A stretch of DNA of 64,000 nt from Sporosarcina sp. Marseille-Q4063 (GCF_018309085.1 NZ_CP070502.1:1984001-2048000); one strand, 5' to 3'; counted from the stretch's first letter, positions 16,188 through 25,036 are shown. Made by a program: numbers and translations. Notes: a model not told the origin generated them from the letters alone.

Positions 16188-17315
16188 ATGAGAAGATTAT
16201 TTCTTTTACTCTTAGTCATTGCCACAATTTATTTTATAAAACCGTTTTGGGAAGAACCTGTCTCAAAGTATTTTGATATTTCATTTCTAGAACCTTTCGA
16301 TGAAAAGGTCGAAACCTTTTTGACAAGCGAATCGGTAATTTCCGCGATTGATTCGATAAATGATACGGTCGATAAAGCTTATTATTTCTTATCCTCAAAG
16401 ACGGCGGATAAGAGCGCGACTGTTGATCATGTCGATAAACCGAAGCTAGTCAAACCTATGAATAGTAAGCTCGCGATTTATAATATAGAACTAGGAACGC
16501 CGGAAGCGGAAGTCACCGAGAAGCTTGGTGAACCAAATCGCGTTTCACTGAATGAATACGGTTCTACCTGGAATGCGTATCACGATGGCTACCATAATTT
16601 CATGATGCTTTCTTATGATAAGAACGATAAAGTCAATGCCATCTATACGAATGATGATTTAATTTCGTCCGATATCGGCATTGAGTACGGTTCCGCAAAA
16701 TCAGTGGTACGGGAAACGTTCGGCGAACCGTTGAAAGAAATTCGCAAAGGATTAAATATATATATTTTACAAGACAGTGAGGAATTCGACTTGTTCGAGG
16801 TAGACGGCATGTATGCCTATGTGTTTTACGACTTGCATAAAGATGATACCGTTACCGCGATGCAACTCATTTCGACTTCATTGGAACGTAAAAAAACCGG
16901 CATGTACGCCGGCGGGGATCAAACGCTTCGAAACGGGTTCGAAGCTCAGCTATTCGACCTTACGAATGCTGCACGTGTCAGAAATGGACTAGCTGCGCTC
17001 CAATGGGATGATCCATCTGCCGACACCGCAAGAATGCATAGTGTCGATATGGCTGAGAATAATTATTTCAGTCATGACAACTTGGAAGGCAAATCTCCAT
17101 TTGACCGCATGAAAGACAATGGCATCAAGTTTCGCAGCGCAGGCGAAAATCTGGCGTATGGCCAAACGAGCAGCATCTTTGCACATGAAGGCTTGATGAA
17201 TTCGAAAGGCCACCGAGATAATATCTTGCAAGATATTTATAGTCATCTAGGGACTGGTGTTGCATTTAACGAAAAATCGACGCCATTTTATACCGAAACC
17301 TTTTTATTGAAATAA
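16188..17315 (+). CDS. CAP/SCP domain protein, YlbC-like
   Basis: The 375-residue protein has an N-terminal signal or anchor helix (MRRLFLLLLVIATIYFIKPF), a middle CAP-associated domain (about 95-235) starting LGTPEAEVTEKLGEPNRVS, and a C-terminal SCP/PR1 domain (about 245-375) with LTNAARVRNGL, HSVDMAENNYFSHDN, AGENLAYG and HRDNIL. The His and Glu of the CAP cavity are present. B. subtilis YlbC has this layout. The proteins are secreted or surface-anchored; some CAP proteins bind lipids or have lytic activity, but the role here is not known. Ribosome binding site AAAGGAG. Confidence 0.87.
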   Translation: MRRLFLLLLVIATIYFIKPFWEEPVSKYFDISFLEPFDEKVETFLTSESVISAIDSINDTVDKAYYFLSSKTADKSATVDHVDKPKLVKPMNSKLAIYNIELGTPEAEVTEKLGEPNRVSLNEYGSTWNAYHDGYHNFMMLSYDKNDKVNAIYTNDDLISSDIGIEYGSAKSVVRETFGEPLKEIRKGLNIYILQDSEEFDLFEVDGMYAYVFYDLHKDDTVTAMQLISTSLERKKTGMYAGGDQTLRNGFEAQLFDLTNAARVRNGLAALQWDDPSADTARMHSVDMAENNYFSHDNLEGKSPFDRMKDNGIKFRSAGENLAYGQTSSIFAHEGLMNSKGHRDNILQDIYSHLGTGVAFNEKSTPFYTETFLLK

Positions 17316-17316
17316 A

Positions 17317-17871
17317 TTATTTAGCAGTAATTGCCGCGCATGCAATTCGGTCTCCGGAATTACCGGCAGGATCTGTTTCGTAATCGTCTGGACCTTCGTG
17401 AATGACAATTGCGCTGCCGTCTTTATCGAGGATGGAATTGTCCTTGCCTGGCTTCAGCGTGATATCCGTTAAGTGCAAGCTGACATTCACTTTTCCGTCT
17501 TCGTCAACTTCGATGTTTGGCAAATCACCTAAATGGAAACCTTTCGGATTATCAAAACCATGTTCTTTGGATGTCGGATTAAAGTGACCGCCAGCTGACT
17601 CGAATGTTGGCGGTGTGCATTCGCCTTTTTCATGAATATGGGTACCGTGTAGACCAGGTTTAAGCCCTTCCGCCTTAATATCGATGGTTAAGCCTTTGCC
17701 ATCTTCAGTCAGCGTCACTTCCCCAATCTCTTCCCCATCGACATTTATCATCGGGGCACTCAGACTTTCTGTTTTATCACCACTGACAGGTAGTTTTGTT
17801 TTCTTCTGCAAGCAACCGGACATGACGAATACTAAACAACAACTGATAAACAGTAATAATATGCGTTTCAA
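17317..17871 (-). CDS. sodC: Cu/Zn superoxide dismutase lipoprotein
   Basis: A lipoprotein signal ends in VMSGC with Cys20. The mature part is a Cu/Zn-SOD barrel: GTHIHEKGEC supplies two copper histidines and the first disulfide Cys, GGHFNPTSKEHG the bridging and zinc ligands, HLGDLPN the next His and Asp, and AIVIHEGPDDY the last copper His. It should remove superoxide outside the membrane. B. subtilis YojM is similar but lacks full copper ligation, whereas the ligand set here looks complete. The gene converges on the CAP gene with a single base between stop codons. Confidence 0.9.
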   Translation of the reverse strand: MKRILLLFISCCLVFVMSGCLQKKTKLPVSGDKTESLSAPMINVDGEEIGEVTLTEDGKGLTIDIKAEGLKPGLHGTHIHEKGECTPPTFESAGGHFNPTSKEHGFDNPKGFHLGDLPNIEVDEDGKVNVSLHLTDITLKPGKDNSILDKDGSAIVIHEGPDDYETDPAGNSGDRIACAAITAK

Positions 17872-17955
17872 TAGAACTCCTCCTAGGAAAATGTTTTCAT
17901 TTTCTTAGGATGTCCTATTTTTCACCAAATTATGCATGGTACTTTCCCCCACAAC

Positions 17956-18003
17956 AAAAGCGACGCCTTCCTTACTTTTCGTAAGGAAGGCGTCGCTTTT
18001 TTT
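17956..18003. terminator. Strong bidirectional hairpin after the PurC-like gene
   Basis: A 20-bp perfect stem starting AAAAGCGACGCC with a 5-base loop has a run of T on the plus strand and a shorter one on the minus strand. It terminates the PurC-like gene and would also block read-through towards it. Confidence 0.85.
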
Positions 18004-18686
18004 CAATCAAGAAATAATTTTTCTAATTCGAGTGGGACGATGGATAGTCCATCTTTGTAAACACGCATATTACCACCTGAAATTTCGTCAATCAGCATGA
18101 TTTCATCCGTTTCACTATTGCGTCCAAATTCTAGTTTAATATCATAAAGTTCTAATCCTTTGGCCGCTAGCTCGTCTTTGACAATTTCAGATACTTCTTT
18201 CGTCAACGTTACGATTGTTTCATATTCTTCAGCTGTTAACAGGCCGAGTTGACTGAGCGCGTCTTGACTGATGGGCGGATCGTTGCGCTCGTCGTCTTTT
18301 AATGTCACTTCAACAAAGGCATCTAATGGTTGGCCTTCTTCGCAATATGCGCCGAACCTTTTAAGAAAACTTCCAACTGCGTGGTATCTGCAAATCACTT
18401 CAAGTCCTTTTCCGAATGCAGTTGCCGATTTTACTGTCATTGATACATCGTCGAGATCCGTAGTTACATAATGCGTCGGAATGTCTTTTTCCATCATTTT
18501 TTCGAAAAAGTATTTCGTCATGCGTAGTCCCGATTTCCCCATTCCTTCTATTGTCAGTCCAACCTGGTTCGCACCTGGATCAAATACGCCGTTTTCACCT
18601 GTTACATCGTCTTTAAATTTCAAGAGTACATTTCCGCCGTCTAGTTTATAGACGTCTTTCGTTTTGCCTTTATAGAGAAGTTCCAT
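18003..18686 (-). CDS. PurC-like SAICAR synthetase family protein, outside a pur operon
   Basis: The 227-residue protein starts MELLYKGKTKDVYKLDGG, the ATP-grasp opening of SAICAR synthetase, and has EVICRYHAVGSFLKRFG and LYDIKLEFGRNSE plus DEISGGNMRVY, equivalent to the RN.AAGS..KR and DTK.EFG / DE..PD regions. SAICAR synthetase joins aspartate to CAIR in purine synthesis. Here the gene stands alone and several motifs differ from housekeeping PurC (GSFLKRFG kept, the aspartate-site sequence altered), so it may be a paralogue with a changed role. Start at 18686 with AAAGGGACGAGCTC upstream. Confidence 0.8.
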   Translation of the reverse strand: MELLYKGKTKDVYKLDGGNVLLKFKDDVTGENGVFDPGANQVGLTIEGMGKSGLRMTKYFFEKMMEKDIPTHYVTTDLDDVSMTVKSATAFGKGLEVICRYHAVGSFLKRFGAYCEEGQPLDAFVEVTLKDDERNDPPISQDALSQLGLLTAEEYETIVTLTKEVSEIVKDELAAKGLELYDIKLEFGRNSETDEIMLIDEISGGNMRVYKDGLSIVPLELEKLFLD

Positions 18687-18859
18687 GAGCTCGTCCCTTT
18701 CCGTCCAACTTTATTCTTATAGCTCTAGTATAAAGGAATTTTGCGGGAAGAAAAAGAAATGTGTGGGATTTTGTGTTTTTATTGGTTTGTCGGTGGGTGC
18801 GGCGGAATGTGGCTTTGGTCGTTTCAGCCGCTTTTACAAATCAATCTTTTCCGCGTTAC

Positions 18860-18901
18860 TTGATGCAGGTCAAGGATTCATTAGCAAAAGCGTCTTATGA
18901 T
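18860..18901 (+). promoter_or_regulatory. Fnr/FLP-type box and -10 element of the metal export operon
   Basis: TTGAT-GCAG-GTCAA (18860-18873) matches the Fnr consensus TTGAT-N4-ATCAA at 9 of 10 positions. A -10 TATGAT follows at 18896-18901 with no good -35. If transcription starts about 7 bases after the -10, the box is centred at -41.5, the exact position of class II Fnr/CRP activators. The downstream operon encodes a Crp/Fnr protein that is the obvious binder. Confidence 0.7.
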
Positions 18902-18940
18902 GTATATAGAAAGTAAATACACTATTGGAGGATGAGAAAA

Positions 18941-19162
18941 ATGAAAAAAGCAGTATTTGGTTTAGAGCCGTTGAGCTGTCCGACTTGTATTAAGAAGATC
19001 GAGAACACGGTTGGGAAAATGGATGGTGTGGAAGAAGTTAAGGTTTTATTTAATTCCAACAAGGTCCGCGCGCAGTTTAACGAAGATATTGTGCAGGCGG
19101 AGCAGATTCACGAAGTCATCACGAAGCTAGGTTATCCAGTTGTATCGCAAAAAGTTTCATAA
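18941..19162 (+). CDS. Small HMA-domain protein, probable metallochaperone
   Basis: The 73-residue protein MKKAVFGLEPLSCPTCIKKI is a single ferredoxin-like HMA domain with a CPTC metal site in place of the common MxCxxC. HMA proteins pass soft metals such as Cu(I) to partner ATPases. The next gene is a P1B ATPase without its own N-terminal HMA domain, so this protein may supply that function in trans. I start at the ATG at 18941 (GGAGG nine bases before); the ATG at 18932 sits inside the ribosome binding site. Confidence 0.85.
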   Translation: MKKAVFGLEPLSCPTCIKKIENTVGKMDGVEEVKVLFNSNKVRAQFNEDIVQAEQIHEVITKLGYPVVSQKVS

Positions 19163-19185
19163 CTAATAAGAGAGGTGGAAAAGTC

Positions 19186-21072
19186 ATGAACGCAAAACGC
19201 ACTTCGCAAATTACCGCGGTAACTGGCATTCTTCTAGCCATTGCAGTCGGCCTCCATTTCGGGGGCCTACACGAATGGCGCCAAGGTACGCTTATCGCTG
19301 CCACGGTTATCGCAGGTATTCCAATTTCCTTAAAAGCATTTCAAGCATTAAGAATGAAAGCATTCAGTATCGAACTTCTTGTCACAATCGCAGTTATCGG
19401 TGCCCTCTTCATCGGCGAATATGTCGAATCCGCAGCCGTTACATTCCTCTTTTTATTTGGTGCATTCCTCGAAGCGCGCACGCTCGAAAAAACACGCTCC
19501 TCCCTTCGCTCCCTCATCGACATGGCCCCGATGGAAGCGACAGTCATGCGGGATGGTGAAGCAGTTATTATCTCGGTAGATGACGTGGAAAAAGGCGACC
19601 GCGTCATCATTCGATCCGGTGAAAAAGTAGCCATCGACGGTGCAATCGTTTCGGGTAAAGCTTCATTGAACGAAGCTGCCATCACTGGTGAATCAGTACC
19701 CGCTTCAAAATCAATCGACGACCGTGTATTCAGCGGAACGATTGTCGATAACGGATTTATCGAAGTCATTGCAGATAAAGTCGGCGATGACACGACATTC
19801 GCTCGCATTATCGAACTTGTCGAAGATGCCCAAGAAGCAAAATCGAAGACGCAAAAGTTCTTGGATCGATTCGCGAATGTTTATACACCGGCTATCGTAA
19901 TCTTGTCTGTAGTCGTTTATATTTTCACTCGTAATATCGAAATGACGCTAACCTTCCTCGTTGTCGCTTGTCCAGGGGCGCTTGTTATATCTGCACCCGT
20001 ATCCATCGTTGCAGGGGTCGGAAACGGCGCACGAAACGGTGTGCTCGTTAAAGGCGGAGACATCATGGAAACGCTCGCTAAAATCGATACCGTTGTTTTT
20101 GATAAAACAGGTACGCTCACAAGAGGTCGCCCGGAAGTGACAGATATTCATACCTTTTCCGTTGATGAAAACGATTTACTTCGCATCGTCGCGGAAGCTG
20201 AAATGATTTCAGAACATCACCTTGGGCAAACAATCGTGAAAGAAGCTCGAAAACGCGATATTCCCCTTTTGAATGAACCCGAAGAAGCCGAAGTCATTGA
20301 AGGAAATGGTATCCGCGCACAAATCGAAGATAAACTGCTCACGATCGGTAATCGAAAATTGATGGCTGCTAACGGAATCAATGTGGAAGATACAGTGGAA
20401 AGTTATGCTGTGAAACGCGAAAAACTTGGCAACACTGCAATTTTTGCAGCAGTAGACGGTGTCGTTGCAGGGATTTTCTCCATTGCCGATCAAATTCGAC
20501 CAGAAGCCAAAAGTGCTCTGAATGAACTTCGAGCAAGTGGCGTGAAACAAATTATCATGCTGACCGGGGATAACCGCCATACTGCGGAACTGGTCGGAAA
20601 ACAGCTTGGATTAGATGCGATCCATGCCGAACTACTTCCAGAAGACAAAGTAGCCATGATTCAAAAGTTGAAAGATGCAGGACACAAAGTCGCAATGGCT
20701 GGAGATGGCATTAACGATGCACCCGCAATCGCAACAGCGGACATCGGGCTCGCGATGGGAGAAGGCGGAACCGATATCTCGATGGAAACAGCCGACGTCG
20801 TCTTGATGGCCGACAGACTCGATCAATTCTCGCATGCTTACTCGCTCGCCAAAGCAACAATTCGAAATATGAAACAAAACACATATTTCGCAGTTGGCAC
20901 AGTTGTCCTTCTTCTCGCCGGCGTTCTCTTAGGAAAAGTATTTCTCGCATCCGGTATGCTCATCCACGAATTGAGCGTACTCCTCGTTATTCTAAACGCA
21001 GTGCGATTAATACGGTATACTAAAAAGCAAGTAGACGTAAAACAGCCGGTGCCGATTTTGCAAACAGAATGA
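19186..21072 (+). CDS. Heavy-metal P1B-type ATPase with CPG transport motif
   Basis: The 628-residue pump has paired N-terminal helices, the TGES actuator motif, a membrane metal motif ACPGAL (Cys262), the phosphorylation site DKTGT (Asp306) and the GDGINDAPA hinge. Two positions are unusual for P1B pumps: the intramembrane CPC or SPC is CPG, and the nucleotide-site SEHPL motif reads SEHHL. There is no N-terminal metal domain or His-rich stretch; the HMA protein before it may take that role. Metal specificity cannot be assigned from CPG alone. AGAGGTGG precedes the ATG. It is co-transcribed with the HMA gene and the Crp/Fnr gene. Confidence 0.88.
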   Translation: MNAKRTSQITAVTGILLAIAVGLHFGGLHEWRQGTLIAATVIAGIPISLKAFQALRMKAFSIELLVTIAVIGALFIGEYVESAAVTFLFLFGAFLEARTLEKTRSSLRSLIDMAPMEATVMRDGEAVIISVDDVEKGDRVIIRSGEKVAIDGAIVSGKASLNEAAITGESVPASKSIDDRVFSGTIVDNGFIEVIADKVGDDTTFARIIELVEDAQEAKSKTQKFLDRFANVYTPAIVILSVVVYIFTRNIEMTLTFLVVACPGALVISAPVSIVAGVGNGARNGVLVKGGDIMETLAKIDTVVFDKTGTLTRGRPEVTDIHTFSVDENDLLRIVAEAEMISEHHLGQTIVKEARKRDIPLLNEPEEAEVIEGNGIRAQIEDKLLTIGNRKLMAANGINVEDTVESYAVKREKLGNTAIFAAVDGVVAGIFSIADQIRPEAKSALNELRASGVKQIIMLTGDNRHTAELVGKQLGLDAIHAELLPEDKVAMIQKLKDAGHKVAMAGDGINDAPAIATADIGLAMGEGGTDISMETADVVLMADRLDQFSHAYSLAKATIRNMKQNTYFAVGTVVLLLAGVLLGKVFLASGMLIHELSVLLVILNAVRLIRYTKKQVDVKQPVPILQTE

Positions 21073-21088
21073 ATTGGGGGGACAATTG

Positions 21089-21793
21089 ATGGGTAACAAT
21101 CAATGTGAACATCACGTCGAAGGTACGGTCGAGATGCAGAAAATGTGCATCTCAATTGTACCGATATTCAACCATTTAGATGCGAATGAAATGAGCGAGA
21201 TTGTAAAAGAAACCAACTCTGTAAAACATCCTCGCGGTCATACAATCTATCATGCCGGGGATACTTCCGATGGACTCTATATCGTACACAAAGGTCGAGT
21301 GAAGATTTATCGTTTATCCGAGACAGGCAAAGAACAATTGGTTCGTATTTTGGGACCTGGAGATTTTACAGGCGATCTTTCATTATTCACAGAATCGGTT
21401 CATGATTCTTATGCAGAAGCAATGGAACCCGTGGAACTATGCGTCATGAGCCGGGATAACTTTCAACAGTTTATCTTAAAATATCCGGCGATTTCGCTGA
21501 AAGTTCTTGGCGAGTTTTCTAGAAGATTAGCGAAAACTGAAAAACAAGCGGCGAATATCGCGATGGAAACTGTTGAGACACGCATTGCGATGTATTTAGC
21601 GGAGGTTTCCGATGAAACGATGAGTAAAACCGTAATGCTACCAATGAGTCGAAAAGATCTTGCCTCACACCTCGGGACGACACCTGAAACGGTCAGTCGG
21701 AAACTTGCGGACTTTGAAGATAATGGCTGGATTAGGCAGCTAAATAATCGTGAGATTGAAATTGTTGATTTAGATGCTTTGCTTCTTATTTAG
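21089..21793 (+). CDS. Crp/Fnr family transcription regulator
   Basis: The 234-residue protein has a cyclic-nucleotide-binding-like beta barrel (about 25-140), a dimer helix and a C-terminal HTH with MSRKDLASHLGTTPETVSRKL, whose ETVSR recognition helix is the Fnr type that reads TTGAT half sites. Cys6 and Cys20 near the N-terminus are reminiscent of Fnr and FLP proteins, but they are too few for a 4Fe-4S cluster, so a dithiol or metal sensor is more likely (inference). Start chosen at the ATG at 21089 with GGGGGG 7 bases upstream. It very likely controls its own operon through the box at 18860. Confidence 0.87.
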   Translation: MGNNQCEHHVEGTVEMQKMCISIVPIFNHLDANEMSEIVKETNSVKHPRGHTIYHAGDTSDGLYIVHKGRVKIYRLSETGKEQLVRILGPGDFTGDLSLFTESVHDSYAEAMEPVELCVMSRDNFQQFILKYPAISLKVLGEFSRRLAKTEKQAANIAMETVETRIAMYLAEVSDETMSKTVMLPMSRKDLASHLGTTPETVSRKLADFEDNGWIRQLNNREIEIVDLDALLLI

Positions 21794-21916
21794 CTCGGTG
21801 ATGAGAACTGGATTTTCAGAATAATATTATGTATAATGGACATATACTGAAAGAGAGAAACGCAAATGCATTTCTCCCACAACCTCTACCGTCAGGGTGG
21901 TGGTTATCAAAGTGTT

Positions 21917-22063
21917 TTATTTTCTTCGTGAACCACCCCTTTGCTTGCGACGGCGCGGGGTGGTTTTCTTGTTCTCTAATACATTTTTCCTGAAAAGAAA
22001 TGCGCTTGTCCCTCGCACAATCCCCTTTAGAACTTCTACTAGAAATTCAAGAAATGTTTCCAT
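21917..22063 (-). CDS. Small basic protein of 48 residues
   Basis: The ATG at 22063 is preceded by an ideal AAAGGAGGTGA. The product METFLEFLVEVLKGIVRGTS has an amphipathic or membrane-facing helix followed by a very basic tail (TTPRRRKQRGGSRRK). Family not assigned with certainty; similar small proteins occur in Bacillales. The DNA for the tail forms an inverted repeat (AACCACCCC at 21930-21938 with GGGGTGGTT at 21956-21964), so the mRNA 3' end is structured. Ribosome or membrane association is possible but unproven. Confidence 0.68.
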   Translation of the reverse strand: METFLEFLVEVLKGIVRGTSAFLFRKNVLENKKTTPRRRKQRGGSRRK

Positions 22064-22194
22064 GATTATCACCTCCTTTCCAAACAAAATGGAAAGAAAG
22101 GATTGATAACCATCCACCCTCACAATATTCAGTTGTGGTTTAATAATATCATGTTTTGATTATTTAAATAACTATAAATGAATATATTAATCAT

Positions 22195-22704
22195 TCAATC
22201 TTTCGACAAACGCACTGACTTCATAATAAAATAGACCATCGAACCAAATATAATCAGTAAGAATACAGGCGAAGACCAAGCGCCCAATGAATCATGTTCG
22301 CCAATGGCAACCTGAATGCCTTTCCAAGTCAAATAGGAAAATAAGAGGACACATTCATTTTTTAATACATTAACAAGCAGGCGGCCATTCAAATATTGCG
22401 CACGGGCATTATCCTTCGTTAAATTCATATAGTTATACACATGTGGAAACTTTTCCAAAAACGTCATGCCAATCCACATCAAAAGCGCCGTTATGGGTAA
22501 AATAAGTATCTCGCCTTTGCTGCCCCAACGATTTACTTCTCCAGCGGCGTTGTAATGCGCAGGAATTTCACTCGGTATTATTGTCCATGACGAGATAAGG
22601 TATACGATCGTCCCGACAAATGCTGCCAATGTAATGACGTTAAGAAACAACTCTAACGGAGTAATTTTCAAGTTCAAAATCGGCCTGTTATTCAATTCGA
22701 CCAT
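22195..22704 (-). CDS. DUF1648 family membrane protein
   Basis: The 169-residue protein has four hydrophobic segments (about 20-42, 67-83, 112-130, 143-162). The extracytoplasmic stretch IIPSEIPAHYNAAGEVNRWGSKGE is the DUF1648 signature (P.HY...G..D.WG.K). These proteins resemble the SdpI immunity family, but no toxin gene is near. GGAG directly precedes the ATG at 22704 with very short spacing; the TTG at 22695 would be better spaced. Confidence 0.8.
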   Translation of the reverse strand: MVELNNRPILNLKITPLELFLNVITLAAFVGTIVYLISSWTIIPSEIPAHYNAAGEVNRWGSKGEILILPITALLMWIGMTFLEKFPHVYNYMNLTKDNARAQYLNGRLLVNVLKNECVLLFSYLTWKGIQVAIGEHDSLGAWSSPVFLLIIFGSMVYFIMKSVRLSKD

Positions 22705-22869
22705 CTCCTCTCTATCAATATTACGGAAAATTATCCGTTAAGTTTCATTGGTTTAGGGAATACATAAACAAAAGAATTGAAATCATCCCATGCGCTTTGA
22801 ATTACGCACTTCCTTATGGCATAATAGAACAGTTCCAGAAATATACATACGTAAAAAGGAGGTCCCAAA

Positions 22870-23727
22870 ATGTTTTTTATAGAAACAAAACGAATTGCTG
22901 TCGTTATTTTCGGATCATTATTACTTGCAGTTTCCCTGAACTTTTTCTTAATCAATGCGAATGTCTATGCAAGCGGTTTTGCTGGGGCTGCCCAGATAAC
23001 ATCAAGTGTATTCGAGGATTATTTAAATATTAACTTAAGTACAGGAATTTTATTATTACTATTTAATATCCCGGTCTTTATTTTAGGATGGTTCAAAGTA
23101 GGAAAAGGTTTTACCATCTATAGTATTGTTTCCGTTATTTTTGCTACGATTTTCTTAGAAATCTTACCTGTCATTTCGGTTTCAGATGACATTATTCTAA
23201 ATGCTGTCGTTGGGGGTGTGATTGCCGGTATCGGTGTTGGGATATCTTTAAAACTAGGTGCTTCTACAGGCGGCATGGATATCGTTGCAATGGTATTATC
23301 GCGCTTGCAAGATAAACCGATTGGTTTGTATTTTTTGTCACTTAACGGCATCATTATTGTCCTTGCAGGAATTCTTTATAAACCTGAAAATGCTTTATAC
23401 ACAATGCTTGCGCTTTATATAACTACAGCTGTAATCGACATGATTCATACGCGCCATGAGAAAGTGACTGCTATGATTATTACTCGAAAAGCCGATGAAC
23501 TGCAACAAGCCATTCACCAAAAGATGGTGCGCGGAATAACAATTTTACCCGCAAAAGGAGCTTACTCGAAAGAAGATAGAAATATGTTGTACCTCGTCAT
23601 CACACGTTATGAATTATACGATTTAGAAGCGATTATTAAAGAAGTCGATCCGCATGCTTTCACAAATATTGTGCAAACGGTAGGGATTTTCGGATTCTTT
23701 AGACGAGAAGGCGATAATATCGCTTAA
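22870..23727 (+). CDS. YitT family membrane protein
   Basis: The 285-residue protein has an N-terminal five-helix membrane domain (DUF161 type, with NANVYASGFAGAAQI and KLGASTGGMDIVA) and a C-terminal cytosolic DUF2179 domain (about 200-280) with ITILPAKGAYSKEDRNMLY. This is the YitT layout; transport function is not established. AGGAGG precedes the start by 7 bases. A terminator follows, so it is a single-gene unit. Confidence 0.88.
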   Translation: MFFIETKRIAVVIFGSLLLAVSLNFFLINANVYASGFAGAAQITSSVFEDYLNINLSTGILLLLFNIPVFILGWFKVGKGFTIYSIVSVIFATIFLEILPVISVSDDIILNAVVGGVIAGIGVGISLKLGASTGGMDIVAMVLSRLQDKPIGLYFLSLNGIIIVLAGILYKPENALYTMLALYITTAVIDMIHTRHEKVTAMIITRKADELQQAIHQKMVRGITILPAKGAYSKEDRNMLYLVITRYELYDLEAIIKEVDPHAFTNIVQTVGIFGFFRREGDNIA

Positions 23728-23751
23728 TGAAATATAGGGTTTTATTCCAAC

Positions 23752-23782
23752 AGAGAATCCATGTAAATTGGGTTCTCTTTTT
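23752..23782 (+). terminator. Terminator of the yitT-like gene
   Basis: AGAGAATCC and GGGTTCTCT form a stem with one G-T pair around an 8-base loop, followed by five T residues. Confidence 0.85.
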
Positions 23783-23852
23783 CATTTCAAAAATCGAATA
23801 GTTATGCTGAATTGGGGGAAAGTAAATTCAAATTGGCTGTAGGAGAGATTGA

Positions 23853-24992
23853 ATGAGAGCTGTGACTTATCAAGGTCCAAAAGATATTAAAGTGAAAAAG
23901 GTCGATGCACCGAAAATTGAAAAGGCCGATGACATCATTATCAAAGTCACTTCAACGGCAATATGCGGTTCTGATTTGCACATCTATTTAGGGTCGGTGC
24001 CGACTCACAAGGATTATGTTATCGGGCATGAACCGATGGGTATTGTAGAAGAAGTTGGCCCCGCGGTAACCAAGTTGAAAAAGGGTGACCGTGTCATCAT
24101 TCCCTTCAATCTTTCGTGCGGAAATTGTTTTTATTGCGAGCATGAAATGGAAAGTCAATGCGACAATTCCAATCGAAATCCGCATGTCGATACGGGCGGA
24201 TTTTTAGGTTTTACTGAACGGTACGGCAATTATCCTGGCGGGCAAGCTGAATATTTACGCGTTCCTTACGGTAACTTTACGCCTTTCCTCATTCCCGAAT
24301 CATGTGAACTACCCGACGAATCCCTTCTTTTTCTTTCTGATGTTCTACCGACTGCTTATTGGAGTGTCGAAAACGCCGGGGTTAAAAAAGGTGACACAGT
24401 AGCGGTCCTCGGATGCGGGCCAGTCGGACTTATGGTACAGAAGTTCGCTTGGATGAAGGGAGCGAAGCGCGTAATTGCTGTCGATCATGTACCTTATCGT
24501 TTAAATCACGCCGTCAGGATGAATCAGGTAGAAGCATTGAATTTTGAAGACTTCGACGATACGGGAGGACATATTAAAGAAATGACCAGTGGAGGTGTTG
24601 ACATTGTTATCGATTGCGTTGGTATGGACGGTAAGAAAAATATTTTCGAAAAAGCAGGACAAAAAATTAAACTGCAAGGCGGTACGTTGAGCGCGATAGA
24701 TATCGCTCACAATGCCGTCCGTAAATTCGGAACTATTCAACTCACTGGTGTCTACGGGCTGCTTTACAACATGTTTCCACTCGGTGATCTTTGGGAAAGA
24801 AACATCACGTTAATGATGGGTCAAGCCCCAGTCATCCACCACATGCCAACACTTTTTGATATGATTACTAATCGCGAATTCGACCCATCCGAAATTATCA
24901 CACACATCGTACCGCTCGAAGAAGCCGCCATCGCGTATCAGCGTTTTAATGATCATGAAGACGACTGTATTAAAGTTATATTGAAACCTTGA
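23853..24992 (+). CDS. adhB: Zinc-dependent alcohol dehydrogenase, AdhB-like
   Basis: The 379-residue medium-chain dehydrogenase has the catalytic zinc ligands in AICGSDLH and GHE, a structural zinc cluster CGNCFYCEHEMESQC, and the NAD-binding GCGPVG motif. It closely resembles B. subtilis AdhB and the glutathione-independent formaldehyde dehydrogenase type (for example GYPGGQAEYLRVP). It should oxidise an alcohol or reduce an aldehyde with NAD in the cytosol; the real substrate is unknown. It is a single gene with a promoter-sized gap before it and a terminator behind it. GGAGAGA ribosome binding site. Confidence 0.88.
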   Translation: MRAVTYQGPKDIKVKKVDAPKIEKADDIIIKVTSTAICGSDLHIYLGSVPTHKDYVIGHEPMGIVEEVGPAVTKLKKGDRVIIPFNLSCGNCFYCEHEMESQCDNSNRNPHVDTGGFLGFTERYGNYPGGQAEYLRVPYGNFTPFLIPESCELPDESLLFLSDVLPTAYWSVENAGVKKGDTVAVLGCGPVGLMVQKFAWMKGAKRVIAVDHVPYRLNHAVRMNQVEALNFEDFDDTGGHIKEMTSGGVDIVIDCVGMDGKKNIFEKAGQKIKLQGGTLSAIDIAHNAVRKFGTIQLTGVYGLLYNMFPLGDLWERNITLMMGQAPVIHHMPTLFDMITNREFDPSEIITHIVPLEEAAIAYQRFNDHEDDCIKVILKP

Positions 24993-25000
24993 TTAAGTTA

Positions 25001-25036
25001 GGAACTATAAGCCTTTTGTGGTTATAGTTCCTTTTT
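25001..25036 (+). terminator. Terminator of the AdhB-like gene
   Basis: GGAACTATAA (25001-25010) pairs with TTATAGTTCC (25022-25031), followed by five T residues. Confidence 0.9.

Noticed and set aside
21880..21964. Possible riboswitch or terminator after the Crp/Fnr gene
   Set aside because: The inverted repeat AACCACCCC/GGGGTGGTT lies within the 48-residue gene on the minus strand and has no T run; no known riboswitch core is visible.
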